Shown here piece by piece: positions 24,355 to 32,167 of a stretch of DNA of 43,713 nt. A model generated the notes under the pieces. The model did no database searches and was not told where the DNA came from. It was given only the letters and a program-made list of their open reading frames with translations. Numbering within the stretch: position 1 is the first letter of the stretch; each line of letters starts with the position of its first letter. A program made the translations under genes and the position numbers. Origin of the DNA: Frankia sp. AiPa1 (lineage in GTDB: Bacteria > Actinomycetota > Actinomycetes > Frankiales > Frankiaceae); assembly GCF_023243075.1 (NCBI RefSeq), contig NZ_JALKFZ020000174.1, forward strand, positions 1 to 43,713, given 5' to 3'.

Positions 24355-24939
24355 CTACGAACGGATGGGCCGCAGGCCGTCCATCAGCAGGTCAAGCAGG
24401 CGTCCGGCCTGGTCACGGTCCGCCCGGTCGAGAGCGATCAGGCAGATGCCGCTGAGGCTGACCAGCACGTCATCCGGTTCGACATCGTCGCGCAGCTCGC
24501 CGGTGGCCGCGCCGGCTCGCAGCAGGGTCGCCGTCGCCGTTGTCAGCCGCGACCGGCTGCGGGCGAACGGATCCCCCCCGGAGGCGATCAGCGCGCGCAG
24601 CGCGTCGCCCATGCCACGCTTGGTCGTCATGTAGTCGAAGAACCGGTCCATCCAGGCCCGCAGCGCTGCCCGCGGCGGCGCAGCGGCGAGCAGCTCGTCG
24701 ACGCCACCGCAGAGCCGGTCGAGCTCACCCTGGTAAGCGGCGTAGACGAGGGCCTCGCGGGTCGGATAGTGGCGGTAGAGGGTGCCGATGCCGACCCCCG
24801 CCTCCCGGGCGATCGCCTCGAGCGAGACGTCCGGGCCGCCCTGGGACAGCACCCGCACCGCGACCTCGAGCAGCCGCTCCCGGTTACGCCGCGCGTCGGC
24901 ACGCAGCGGACGCGGTCCCGCGTCCGGACTCCCTGCCAT
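24355..24939 (-). CDS. TetR-family transcriptional regulator
   Basis: The 194 residues have an N-terminal TetR DNA-binding domain (ARRNRERLLEVAVRVLSQGG, AIAREAGVGIGTLYRHYPTREALVYAAY) and a helical effector domain. ATG 24939 is preferred because GAGGG lies 9 bases upstream; that same GAGGG abuts an alternative ATG at 24948. It is divergent from the SDR gene (start 25077), and a 16-bp palindrome between them is the probable operator, so it likely represses the SDR gene and itself. Confidence 0.9.
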   Translation of the reverse strand: MAGSPDAGPRPLRADARRNRERLLEVAVRVLSQGGPDVSLEAIAREAGVGIGTLYRHYPTREALVYAAYQGELDRLCGGVDELLAAAPPRAALRAWMDRFFDYMTTKRGMGDALRALIASGGDPFARSRSRLTTATATLLRAGAATGELRDDVEPDDVLVSLSGICLIALDRADRDQAGRLLDLLMDGLRPIRS

Positions 24940-24988
24940 GCGCACCATCCCTCGTGCCCGCCGTCACCGCGCCGACGGACGGAATGTT

Positions 24989-25004
24989 CCGGAGGACCCT
25001 CCGG
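24989..25004. promoter_or_regulatory. Palindrome between tetR and SDR (candidate operator)
   Basis: CCGGAGG (24989-24995) and CCTCCGG (24998-25004) are perfect arms around AC. The site is 50 bases from the tetR start and 73 from the SDR start, where a TetR operator is expected. Binding is inferred. Confidence 0.6.
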
Positions 25005-25076
25005 TTAGACTGGACATCACACCAAAGCGATAGATCCTCCGCCTGATTCTACTGATCTTCCCGGAAGGGACGCCCG

Positions 25077-26054
25077 ATGAGTGACCTGATCACGACCCCC
25101 TTTGGTGCCGAGTCGACCGCCGCGGAGGTGATGGAGGGCGTCGACCTCACCGGGCGTCGCGTGGTGGTGACCGGCGGCGCCTCGGGCATCGGCATCGAGA
25201 CGGCCCGGGCCCTCGCCGACGCCGGAGCCGAGGTGACGCTGGCCGTGCGCGACGTCGCCGCCGGCGAGCGGGTCGCCGCCGAGATCAGTGCGTCGACCGG
25301 GGCGAAGAGCGTGCCCGTCGGCCGGCTCGACCTCGCCGACCCGGCCAGCGTGGCCGCGTTCGTCGCCGGTTGGGACGGTCCCCTGGACATCCTGGTCAAC
25401 AACGCCGGCGTCATGGCCACGCCGTTGACGCGCACCGCGCGGGGCTACGAGCTGCAGTTCGCCACCAACCATCTCGGCCACTTCGCCCTGGCCACCGGCC
25501 TGCGTCCCGCCCTCGCCGCGGCCGCGGCCAGCTCACCCAGCCAGCAGGCCCGCGTGGTCTCGGTGAGCTCGAGTGCCCACCATCGCTCCCCCGTCGTCTT
25601 CGACGACATCCACTTCGAGCGCCGCGCGTACGACCCGTGGTTGGCATACGGGCAGTCCAAGACGGCCAACGTGCTGTTCGCCGTCGAGGCCACCAGGCGG
25701 TGGGCGGCCGACGGCATCACCGTCAACGCGCTGATGCCCGGTGGCATCCGCACCAACCTGCAGCGCCACATCACCGAGGAGGAGCTCGAGCGGCTGCGCG
25801 CCACCGCGAGCACGGCCCCGGGTTTGCAACCAGCCCCGGCACTGCGCTGGAAGACCCCCGAGCAGGGCGCGGCCACCACGGTGCTGCTCGCCACGTCACC
25901 GTTGCTGACCGGGGTGGGTGGCCGGTACTTCGAGGACTGCCACGAGGCCGAGGTCGGCGCGCTGACCGCCCGCAACGGCGTCGCCCCCTACGCCCTTGAC
26001 CCCGAGGCCGCCGCCCGCCTCTGGGACGTCTCCGTCGCCAGTCTCGAAGGCTGA
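25077..26054 (+). CDS. Short-chain dehydrogenase/reductase (retinol-dehydrogenase-like)
   Basis: The 325 residues are a classical SDR: TGGASGIG (32-39), NNAG (108-111), SVSSS and the catalytic pair Tyr191/Lys195 (YGQSK). The longer N- and C-termini, the NHLGHFAL segment and PGGIRTNLQRH place it with WWOX/retinol-dehydrogenase-like SDRs, which oxidise or reduce secondary alcohols and ketones with NAD(P). The substrate is unknown. ATG 25077 follows GGAAGGGA. It is transcribed away from the tetR gene and presumably derepressed by that regulator's ligand. Confidence 0.92.
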   Translation: MSDLITTPFGAESTAAEVMEGVDLTGRRVVVTGGASGIGIETARALADAGAEVTLAVRDVAAGERVAAEISASTGAKSVPVGRLDLADPASVAAFVAGWDGPLDILVNNAGVMATPLTRTARGYELQFATNHLGHFALATGLRPALAAAAASSPSQQARVVSVSSSAHHRSPVVFDDIHFERRAYDPWLAYGQSKTANVLFAVEATRRWAADGITVNALMPGGIRTNLQRHITEEELERLRATASTAPGLQPAPALRWKTPEQGAATTVLLATSPLLTGVGGRYFEDCHEAEVGALTARNGVAPYALDPEAAARLWDVSVASLEG

Positions 26055-26100
26055 TCGCCCGGCAACCAGCCACCTCGGCGCTGGTCACCTGAGGCGCTGG

Positions 26101-26592
26101 TCAGCGCTCCAGGCGGTGGAAGCGGCTGGCGTGGAAGACGAGCGGGCTCACGTCGTGGTCGGCGTCGAGGTCGTGCACGCGCAGCAAGACGATGTCGTGG
26201 TCACCGGCGCGGACCTGCTGCTCGACGCTCGTCTCCAGCCAGCCGCCGGCGCCGTCGAGCAGGACGGCTCCGTCGCCGGTCGTCCGCCAGGCAAGCTCGG
26301 CGAACCGGTCGACCCCCCGCCCGGCGAGCTGCCGACCGGCCCGTTCCTGGGCGGCGCTGAGGATGCTCACCCCGAGCCGCGGCGCGGTCCGCAGCACCGG
26401 CCAGGTGTTCGAGCTGTGCGCGACGCACACCGAGACCAGCGGCGGGTCCAGGGAGACCGAGGTGAACGAGCTCACCGCCATCCCCACCGGGGCACCGTCG
26501 ACGACCGCGGCCACCGCCGCCACCCCGGATGGAAATGCCCCGAACACGTGCCGCAACCGAAGGGGATCGAAGACCTGCGGGGGACTCACCAT
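26101..26592 (-). CDS. NAD(P)H:flavin reductase (HpaC-like)
   Basis: The 163-residue protein is of the flavin reductase-like FMN-binding family: LRHVFGAFPSGVAAV, the flavin-contacting VSSFTSVSLDPPLVSVCV and RFAELAW. Such enzymes supply reduced FMN to two-component monooxygenases. ATG 26592 has GGAGG 7 bases upstream; the frame to 26715 lacks a ribosome site. It lies 180 bases downstream of the LLM monooxygenase on the same strand, so it is most likely that enzyme's reductase partner. The gap contains a 15-bp tandem repeat. Confidence 0.92.
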   Translation of the reverse strand: MVSPPQVFDPLRLRHVFGAFPSGVAAVAAVVDGAPVGMAVSSFTSVSLDPPLVSVCVAHSSNTWPVLRTAPRLGVSILSAAQERAGRQLAGRGVDRFAELAWRTTGDGAVLLDGAGGWLETSVEQQVRAGDHDIVLLRVHDLDADHDVSPLVFHASRFHRLER

Positions 26593-26742
26593 CTGCCTGC
26601 CTCCACCGTTCGGGTCGTGATGTTGGGCCGGTCGTGCAGCCGTGCCGGTCTCGTGCCGGATTCGAGAGTCGTACAGATCGGGACTCGTATCGACACGAAT
26701 TTGTTCCCGCTTCAACCTGATACCAGGTCGCAGGAAGCCGCG

Positions 26743-26772
26743 TCGGAAGTAGCCGCTTCGGAAGTAGCCGCG
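26743..26772. repeat. 15-bp tandem repeat
   Basis: TCGGAAGTAGCCGCN occurs twice (26743-26757, 26758-26772), directly abutting the stop codon of the monooxygenase gene, with further degenerate GGAAGCCGC-like copies on its left. Confidence 0.75.
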
Positions 26773-28146
26773 TCAGGAGACAGCCGCGACCACGGGCGTC
26801 TCGGCCGACCGCTGACTCTCACGGGCCGCGGTGTGGCGGTTCTCGGGAACAGGCAGGCCGAGGTTGCCACGCAACGTGGTGGCGTCGTATTCCGTGCGCA
26901 CGATCCCGCGTTCCCGCAGGATCGGCAGCACGCCGTCGGTGAACAGGGCGAATTCCCGCGCCGAGTTGACCATGACGTTGATGCCGTCGAAGCCGTCCGC
27001 CTCGAACCAGCGCTGGATCTCGTTCGCGACGGTCAGCGGCGTGCCGACGAACGGTGAGCGGCGGGCGTCAATCTGGTGCTGGACGACCTGGCGCAGAGTG
27101 AGATTGTTCTCCCGGGCCAGCTTCGTGATCGCCTCGGCGTGCGTGCGGAAGCTCAGCGCACCGGCGTCGCTCACCTCGGGGAACGGTGCGTCCAGGTCGT
27201 AGCGGGAGAAGTCGTGCCAGCCGAAGGGGCGGCCAAGCTCGGCCAGGGCACGGTCGAAGCCGAGCTCGCCGCGGATCGCCCGCTCCTTCTCCCTGGCCTC
27301 GGCGTCGGTGTCGGCGATGATCGGGGAGATGCCGGGGACGATGAGCAGATGCTCGGGATCACGGCCCTTGCCGGCCACCCTGGCCCGCATCTCGCGGCGG
27401 AAGACCTGCGCCTGCTCCAGGCTCACCGCGTGGGTGAAGATCGCCTCGGCGATACTCGCGCCCAGGTCACGGCCCTCCTCGGAGTCGCCGGCCTGGAAGA
27501 TGACCGGCTGGCCCTGCGGGGTGCGCTCCAGGTTGAGCGGGCCGACGACGGAGAAGTAGTCGCCGCGGTGGTCAAGCGGGTGCTGCCGCGTCCGGTCGAA
27601 GAACACGCCACGGTCCCGGTCCCGGGGGAAGGCGTCGGCCTCATAGGAGTCCCACAGGCCCTGCGCGATCCGCACATGCTCCAGGGCGCGGCCGTAGCGG
27701 GTGGCGTAGTCGAAGTGCGCGTCCCGGCTGTAGTTGCCGGCGGTGCCCGCATCGCCGCTGGTCACGACGTTCCAGCCGGCGCGTCCGCCGCTGATGTGGT
27801 CCAGCGAGGCAAGCCGGCGGGCCACGTTGAACGGCTCGTTGTAGGACGTGGTGATCGTGCCGACCAGGCCGATGTGGCTGGTGTGCACGGCGACGGCGGA
27901 CAGCAGCGTCAGCGGCTCGAGCCGGCTGAGGTAGTGATGCGGGGAGTCCGGCGTGATGAACTGGCTGTCGACGATGAAGACGTGGTCGAACTTCGCCGCC
28001 TCGGCCTGCTGTGCCCGGGCGATGTACCACCGCACGTCGACGCTCGCGTTGGTCGGGATGTCGGGGTCCAGCCAGGTGGTGTGCTGGCCGGGGCCGCCGA
28101 CGCCGAACAGGACGGCGCCGAGTTTCAGGGTGCGACGGGACGACAT
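26773..28146 (-). CDS. FMNH2-dependent LLM-class monooxygenase (NtaA/SnaA/DszA/SoxA type)
   Basis: The 457-residue luciferase-like (alpha/beta)8 enzyme belongs to the NtaA/SnaA/DszA family. Recognisable stretches include GPGQHTTWLDPDIP, the HISGGRAGWNVVTSG core and QAGDSEEGRDLGA. Members use FMNH2 from a separate reductase to oxygenate substrates such as nitrilotriacetate, sulfur heterocycles or sulfonated compounds. The flavin reductase gene follows. A Cys-rich leader peptide 177 bases upstream suggests control by sulfur supply, so a role in organosulfur scavenging is a reasonable inference. ATG 28146 has GGAAGG about 9 bases upstream. The divergent LysR gene is the other likely regulator. 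Confidence 0.92.
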   Translation of the reverse strand: MSSRRTLKLGAVLFGVGGPGQHTTWLDPDIPTNASVDVRWYIARAQQAEAAKFDHVFIVDSQFITPDSPHHYLSRLEPLTLLSAVAVHTSHIGLVGTITTSYNEPFNVARRLASLDHISGGRAGWNVVTSGDAGTAGNYSRDAHFDYATRYGRALEHVRIAQGLWDSYEADAFPRDRDRGVFFDRTRQHPLDHRGDYFSVVGPLNLERTPQGQPVIFQAGDSEEGRDLGASIAEAIFTHAVSLEQAQVFRREMRARVAGKGRDPEHLLIVPGISPIIADTDAEAREKERAIRGELGFDRALAELGRPFGWHDFSRYDLDAPFPEVSDAGALSFRTHAEAITKLARENNLTLRQVVQHQIDARRSPFVGTPLTVANEIQRWFEADGFDGINVMVNSAREFALFTDGVLPILRERGIVRTEYDATTLRGNLGLPVPENRHTAARESQRSAETPVVAAVS

Positions 28147-28283
28147 GGGCGTGAGGACCTTCCTGGACGGACGCGCGCCGACGGGGCGCCCACCCGGGAG
28201 GCGGACGCTCGCAGAGTGATGGCCGAGGGTGGGCGGGGCGGAGGCAGCGGAGACAGGAAGTCAGCGGGACAGCGGGGACGGCA

Positions 28284-28301
28284 GCCGGGTGAGCACCCGG
28301 C
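28284..28301 (-). promoter_or_regulatory. Hairpin between leader peptide and monooxygenase
   Basis: GCCGGGTG (28284-28291) and CACCCGGC (28294-28301) are perfect arms lying 21 bases after the leader stop codon, inside the 5' leader of the monooxygenase mRNA. It is placed like an attenuator or ribosome-site sequestering stem; function is inferred. Confidence 0.5.
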
Positions 28302-28322
28302 CCATCGGGCCCGCCGGTCAGC

Positions 28323-28403
28323 TCAGCAACAGAGCGCTGCCTGGCCGCGAGCGAGATCAAGCCAGCGACAACGCGTGAGCAACACGCAGGTCGACTGGGT
28401 CAT
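28323..28403 (-). CDS. Cys-rich leader peptide (candidate cysteine-responsive attenuator)
   Basis: A 26-codon frame starts at ATG 28403 and ends at TGA (28325-28323). It encodes MTQSTC near its start, LTRCRWLDLAR in the middle and ALCC as the last four residues: Cys at positions 6, 12, 25 and 26. Actinobacteria are known to place short peptides with a (V/I/L)DLxR core and terminal Cys residues upstream of sulfur-assimilation genes, where ribosome stalling at Cys codons senses cysteine supply. The RWLDLARGQAALCC end fits that pattern closely. It lies upstream of the monooxygenase, with a hairpin in between. It is too short for ordinary gene calling. Confidence 0.75.
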   Translation of the reverse strand: MTQSTCVLLTRCRWLDLARGQAALCC

Positions 28404-28448
28404 GGCGCCAAGCATGCGGCGTTGGGCGCGCAATGTCCAACGACGCTT

Positions 28449-28468
28449 CGCGATGACGATTCATCGCG
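28449..28468. promoter_or_regulatory. Palindromic operator between leader and lysR
   Basis: CGCGATGA (28449-28456) and TCATCGCG (28461-28468) are perfect 8-bp arms around CGAT. The site lies between the divergent leader/monooxygenase transcript and the lysR gene, where a LysR-family regulator would bind. Confidence 0.65.
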
Positions 28469-28501
28469 GATCGTGATGCATTGTCGAGTAATCTGGTCGA
28501 C

Positions 28502-29386
28502 ATGCGCCGGATCCTGGACATCGCCCCGCTGCGCAGCCTCGTCGCTGTCGCGGACTGTGGCGGCTTCCAGCGGGCGGCGACGTCGCTGCACCTGAGCCAG
28601 GCCGCCGTCAGCCAGCACGTGCGCCGCCTGGAGACGGCCACCGGCCGGCTGCTCGTCGAGCGCCAGGGCCGCGGCTCCCGGCTGACCACCGACGGGGAGA
28701 AGCTGCTCGCCCAGGCCAGGCGCATCCTCGCCCTGCACGACGAGGCGATCGAGGAGTTCGGCCTCGTCGACGAGCGGACGATCATCATCGGGTCGACGGA
28801 GCACGCCGCGGCCCAGCTGCTGCCCTACCTGAGCGCGGCCCTGGAGCGCACGCTGCCCCACCAGCAGATCCGCTTCCGGATCGACCGGGGCAGCAACCTG
28901 CGCGACCGGCTCGACGGCGGTGGCCTCGACCTCGCCCTGCTGCTCGGCCCGGCCGACGACCCGCGCGCGGAGCCGGTCGGTGAGTTGGAGCTGACCTGGT
29001 ATGCCGCCCCCGGCTGGCGCCGTCCCGCCGCATCCGGGCCGATCCCGGTCGTGGCCTTCGACCATCCGTGCGCGCTGCGCACCCGCGCGCTCGAGACACT
29101 GTCCCGGCACGACCTGTCCGCGGTGATCGGCGCGGAGGCCCTGCAGCTCGCGGGCGTGCAGGCGGCGGTCGGAGCCGGCCTCGGCGTTGCGCTGATGGCC
29201 ACGCTGCGCCAGACTCCGCCAGGGCTCGTCCCGCTCGACGACCTGCCCACCCCCGGCGCGCTGCCGCTCGCGGTCTGGTCGCGCAGCGGACTCGCCGAAC
29301 CGGTCACCCGCGAGGTGACCGGTGCTCTGCGTGACCTGCTCGCGAGACCCGCGGGCAGGGGTCTCGCCCTCGTCAAGGGAGCCTGA
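28502..29386 (+). CDS. LysR-family transcriptional regulator
   Basis: The 294 residues include a typical LysR helix-turn-helix (LRSLVAVADCGGFQRAATSLHLSQAAVSQHVRRLE, about 10-45) and a full effector domain (IIIGSTEHAAAQLLPYL onward). ATG 28502 fits family length; a TTG at 28481 is also in frame, and no strong Shine-Dalgarno is present for either. It is divergent from the monooxygenase operon and five bases upstream of the cupin gene, so it probably controls the monooxygenase and is cotranscribed with the cupin gene. A CysB/Cbl-like role in sulfur control is inferred from context only. Confidence 0.9.
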   Translation: MRRILDIAPLRSLVAVADCGGFQRAATSLHLSQAAVSQHVRRLETATGRLLVERQGRGSRLTTDGEKLLAQARRILALHDEAIEEFGLVDERTIIIGSTEHAAAQLLPYLSAALERTLPHQQIRFRIDRGSNLRDRLDGGGLDLALLLGPADDPRAEPVGELELTWYAAPGWRRPAASGPIPVVAFDHPCALRTRALETLSRHDLSAVIGAEALQLAGVQAAVGAGLGVALMATLRQTPPGLVPLDDLPTPGALPLAVWSRSGLAEPVTREVTGALRDLLARPAGRGLALVKGA

Positions 29387-29391
29387 GTCTG

Positions 29392-29943
29392 ATGCCCGCC
29401 GTTCACGTGCCCGCTGGCAGCGCCGACGGGCCGTACGTCCGCACCCCCAGCGGCGTCCTGCTGCCCGCCGACATCGACCCGTTCCACCGCCGCCTGCACC
29501 GCGTCGCCCCCACCGCCCTGATCGGCGACACCACCCAGACCACCGGAATGCGCCGCCGCGAGGCGATCAGCGGCAAGACCGTCGGCGCCCGCAACCTGTG
29601 GATGGGCCAGACCCACGTCCCCGCGGCCACGTCGTCGGCCAACCACCACCACGGCGCATCCGAGACCGCGATCTACGTCGTGGCCGGCAACCCCGCCTTC
29701 GTCTTCCTCGACGTCGATGGCGACGAGCCGGTCGAGACCCGCATCGAGACCGCCCCCGGCGACTACGTCTTCGTCCCGCCCTACGTCCCGCACCGCGAGG
29801 AGAATCCCGACCCCTCGGTCGAGGCCGTGGTCGTGATCGCCCGCACCACCCAGGAGGCGATCGTCGTCAACCTCGAGGGCCTCGACTGGTCCGAGGTCCG
29901 CCCCGACGAGCACGGCGCCGCCGGCTCCGAGTGCGCTCCCTGA
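29392..29943 (+). CDS. Cupin-domain protein
   Basis: The 183-residue protein has one cupin barrel. Cupin motif 1 is NHHHGASETAIYVVAG (His85-87, Glu91) and motif 2 is PGDYVFVPPYVPHREENP (His134), so a complete 3-His/1-Glu metal site is likely. It may be a dioxygenase, isomerase or small-molecule-binding protein; no narrower family is evident. It starts 5 bases after the lysR stop, with GGGAG about 11 bases upstream, so it belongs to the lysR transcript and may process a compound connected with the neighbouring monooxygenase. Confidence 0.88.
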   Translation: MPAVHVPAGSADGPYVRTPSGVLLPADIDPFHRRLHRVAPTALIGDTTQTTGMRRREAISGKTVGARNLWMGQTHVPAATSSANHHHGASETAIYVVAGNPAFVFLDVDGDEPVETRIETAPGDYVFVPPYVPHREENPDPSVEAVVVIARTTQEAIVVNLEGLDWSEVRPDEHGAAGSECAP

Positions 29944-29988
29944 CGTCTCCGCCACGCCGGGCTAGCAGGTGGGCCGCGCCGCCGCCGG

Positions 29989-31116
29989 TCAGCGGACGAG
30001 GCGGAAGAAGCGGCGGACCTCGTCGACGAACAGCGCCGGCTGCTCGAAGGCGGCGAAGTGGCCGCCGCGGGCCGGTTCACCGAACCAGCGCAGGTCGGTG
30101 AAGCGCCGCTCGGCCCAGCGCCGCGAGGTCTGGAAGATCTCGCCGGGGAACACCGAGATGCCGGACGGTACCGCCACCTCGTCGAAGTCGACCGTGCGCA
30201 GGCTTTCCCAGTAGAGCCGGGAGGAGGAGGTCGCCGTCCCGGTGAACCAGTAGACGGAGATGTCGTCGAGGATCTGGTCGCGGGACAGCGCCTTCTCCGG
30301 GTGGCCGTCGCAGTCGGTCCAGGCATGGAACTTCTCGACGATCCATGCGCACTGCCCGGCCGGTGAATCGGCCAGACCGTAACCGAGGGTCTGCGGGCGG
30401 GTGGACTGCTGGGTCGAATAGCCCATCCCCCAGGTGGTGTGCTCGGTGAGCCGGTCGAGGGCCGCCTGCTCGCGGGCGGTGAGCTCCTCCCCGGGCGCCG
30501 GTCCGAACGGGACGAGCGGCATGTTGATGTGCACGCCGGCCAGCCGGTCGGGGCGCTGCTGGGCGAGGCTCGTCGTGACCATCGCGCCCCAGTCGCCGCC
30601 CTGCGCGCCGTACCGCTCGTAGCCCAGCCGGGCCATGAGGTCATCCCAGGCGCGGGCGATGCGCCGCGTGCCCCAACCGGGGGAGGTCGGCTTGTCGCTC
30701 CAGCCGTAGCCAGGCAGCGACGGGATCACCAGGTGGAACGCGTCCGCCGGGTCCGGTGGGTTGGTCAGCGCGTCGATCACGCCGAGGAACTCCACCACCG
30801 ACCCGGGCCAGCCATGGGTGAGCAGCAGCGGCAGCGCGCCGGGATGGGGCGAGGGCACATGCAGGAAGTGGATGCCCAGCCCGTCGAGGGAGGTACGCCA
30901 GTGCGGGAACGCGCGCAGCCGTCCCTGGGCGGCGGCGAAGTCATAGCCGTCGGCCCAGTACTCGCATAGCTCCCGCAGATACCCGAGGGGAACGCCCTGG
31001 GACCAGTCGTCGACCGGCTCACGCTCGGTCCAACGGGTGTGGCGCAGCCGATCCCGCAGATCGGCGACGTCGGCGGGAGCGTACTCGGGCTGGACCGGCG
31101 TGATCGCGTCGCTCAT
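29989..31116 (-). CDS. Epoxide hydrolase (EHN-domain, microsomal-type)
   Basis: The 375-residue alpha/beta hydrolase carries the N-terminal EHN region (YAPADVADLRDRLRHTRWT, WSQGVPLGYLRELCEYW). Motifs: oxyanion HGWPGS (101-106), nucleophile Asp175 in GGDWG and the catalytic His (about 353) in ARGGHFAAFE, with Tyr residues in the lid (YSTQQSTRPQTLGYGL). It opens epoxides to diols through a covalent Asp ester. ATG 31116 fits the family start; the frame to 31215 has no ribosome site. It is transcribed toward the cupin gene and appears monocistronic. Confidence 0.93.
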   Translation of the reverse strand: MSDAITPVQPEYAPADVADLRDRLRHTRWTEREPVDDWSQGVPLGYLRELCEYWADGYDFAAAQGRLRAFPHWRTSLDGLGIHFLHVPSPHPGALPLLLTHGWPGSVVEFLGVIDALTNPPDPADAFHLVIPSLPGYGWSDKPTSPGWGTRRIARAWDDLMARLGYERYGAQGGDWGAMVTTSLAQQRPDRLAGVHINMPLVPFGPAPGEELTAREQAALDRLTEHTTWGMGYSTQQSTRPQTLGYGLADSPAGQCAWIVEKFHAWTDCDGHPEKALSRDQILDDISVYWFTGTATSSSRLYWESLRTVDFDEVAVPSGISVFPGEIFQTSRRWAERRFTDLRWFGEPARGGHFAAFEQPALFVDEVRRFFRLVR

Positions 31117-31166
31117 GGCCAGCACGCTAGCGGGACCGTCTCCCCCCGGCGACACCGACGTGACGG

Positions 31167-31222
31167 CCAGCGGCACAGCCCAGCCACTCCAGCGGCACAG
31201 CCACTCCAGCGGCACAGCCGTT
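31167..31222. repeat. 17-22 bp tandem repeats
   Basis: CCAGCGGCACAGCC-led units occur at 31167-31188 (22 bp), 31189-31205 and 31206-31222 (17 bp each), between the thioesterase stop and the epoxide hydrolase start on the minus strand. Confidence 0.75.
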
Positions 31223-31238
31223 CAGCGCCACGGGCACC

Positions 31239-32075
31239 TCAGCGGCGCAGCACACCGGCTTCCTGGACGACGGAGGCGACGAGCTGGCCGTCGCGGGTGA
31301 AGAACGTGCCTCGGGACAGCCCCCGGGTGCCGGACAGGATGGGGCTGTCCTGCTCGAACAGCAGCCAGTCGTCCACCCGGAACGGGCGGTGGAACCAGAC
31401 CGCGTGATCGAGTGAGACCAGATCGACCTTGCCGGGCCGGTCCGCGTGGGGCCGCAGCGCGGTGGCGGCCAGGGTGACGTCGGAGAGGTAGGTCAGCGCG
31501 CAGACGTGCAGCAGCGGGTCGTCCGACAGCACCTGGTTGACCTGGACCCAGACACTCTGCCGCGGCATTCCGTCCCCGGAGGGGCCACCCTCGGCGAAGT
31601 CCCGCGCGACGCGGATGTCGAGCGACTGGAACGGTACGAACTCGGAGGACTTCTCCATCCGCTCCCATCGCGACGGGGCGTCGCGCGGGAGGCGAACGTC
31701 CGGCGCCCGCATCTGGTGCGCGTCCTGGGCGTCGCGGGGAACCTGGAAGGACGCCGACATCGAAAAGATGGTCTCGCCATCCTGGACCGCGTCCACGCGG
31801 CGAGTCGTGAACGAGCGGCCGTCCCGCAGCCGGTCGACCAGATAGACGATGGGCATGTCGGTGCGGCCGGGGCGCAGGAAGTAGCCGTGCAGCGAGTGCA
31901 TCCGGCGATCGGCCTCGACCGTGCGGCCGGCCGCGGTCTGGGCCTGGGCCGCGACCTGCCCGCCGAAGGCGCGCATCGGTGCGCCCTCGTGGCAGCGGCC
32001 GCGGAAGATGTCGCGGTCCACGCTCTCGAGCGCCAGCAGGTCCGCGAAGTCAAGCTTCTGCTCCAGAGCCACCAT
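31239..32075 (-). CDS. tesB: Acyl-CoA thioesterase II (TesB family)
   Basis: The 278-residue double-hotdog thioesterase has RAFGGQVAAQAQTAA and SLHGYFLRPGRTDMPIVYLVDRLRDGRSF in the first hotdog. The second carries the family active-site stretch LDHAVWFHRPFRVDDWLLFEQDSPIL, supplying the Asp and Gln of the Asp/Thr-Ser/Gln catalytic set. It hydrolyses medium- to long-chain acyl-CoA. ATG 32075 matches the normal family start. It follows the PH-domain gene on the same strand by 92 bases and may be cotranscribed with it. Confidence 0.95.
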   Translation of the reverse strand: MVALEQKLDFADLLALESVDRDIFRGRCHEGAPMRAFGGQVAAQAQTAAGRTVEADRRMHSLHGYFLRPGRTDMPIVYLVDRLRDGRSFTTRRVDAVQDGETIFSMSASFQVPRDAQDAHQMRAPDVRLPRDAPSRWERMEKSSEFVPFQSLDIRVARDFAEGGPSGDGMPRQSVWVQVNQVLSDDPLLHVCALTYLSDVTLAATALRPHADRPGKVDLVSLDHAVWFHRPFRVDDWLLFEQDSPILSGTRGLSRGTFFTRDGQLVASVVQEAGVLRR

Positions 32076-32167
32076 GTGAGGCTACGCGGCCCGGCCTGGC
32101 CCGACGTCGGCCGGGCACGGACCGAGCGAGGGCCACCCTCAGCCTGCGGGAGGTCCTGGCACGCAGG

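Noticed and set aside
26640..26700. Hairpin-like GAGTC/GACTC and ATTCG/CGAAT arms before the flavin reductase
   Set aside because: The arms are only 5 bp and poorly nested; this is within what chance would give.
28147..28501. Possible SAM (S-box/SAM-IV) riboswitch upstream of the monooxygenase
   Set aside because: I looked for the conserved core around GCNNGCAACC-type segments and multi-helix arrangement and could not find it. The leader peptide explains sulfur control better.
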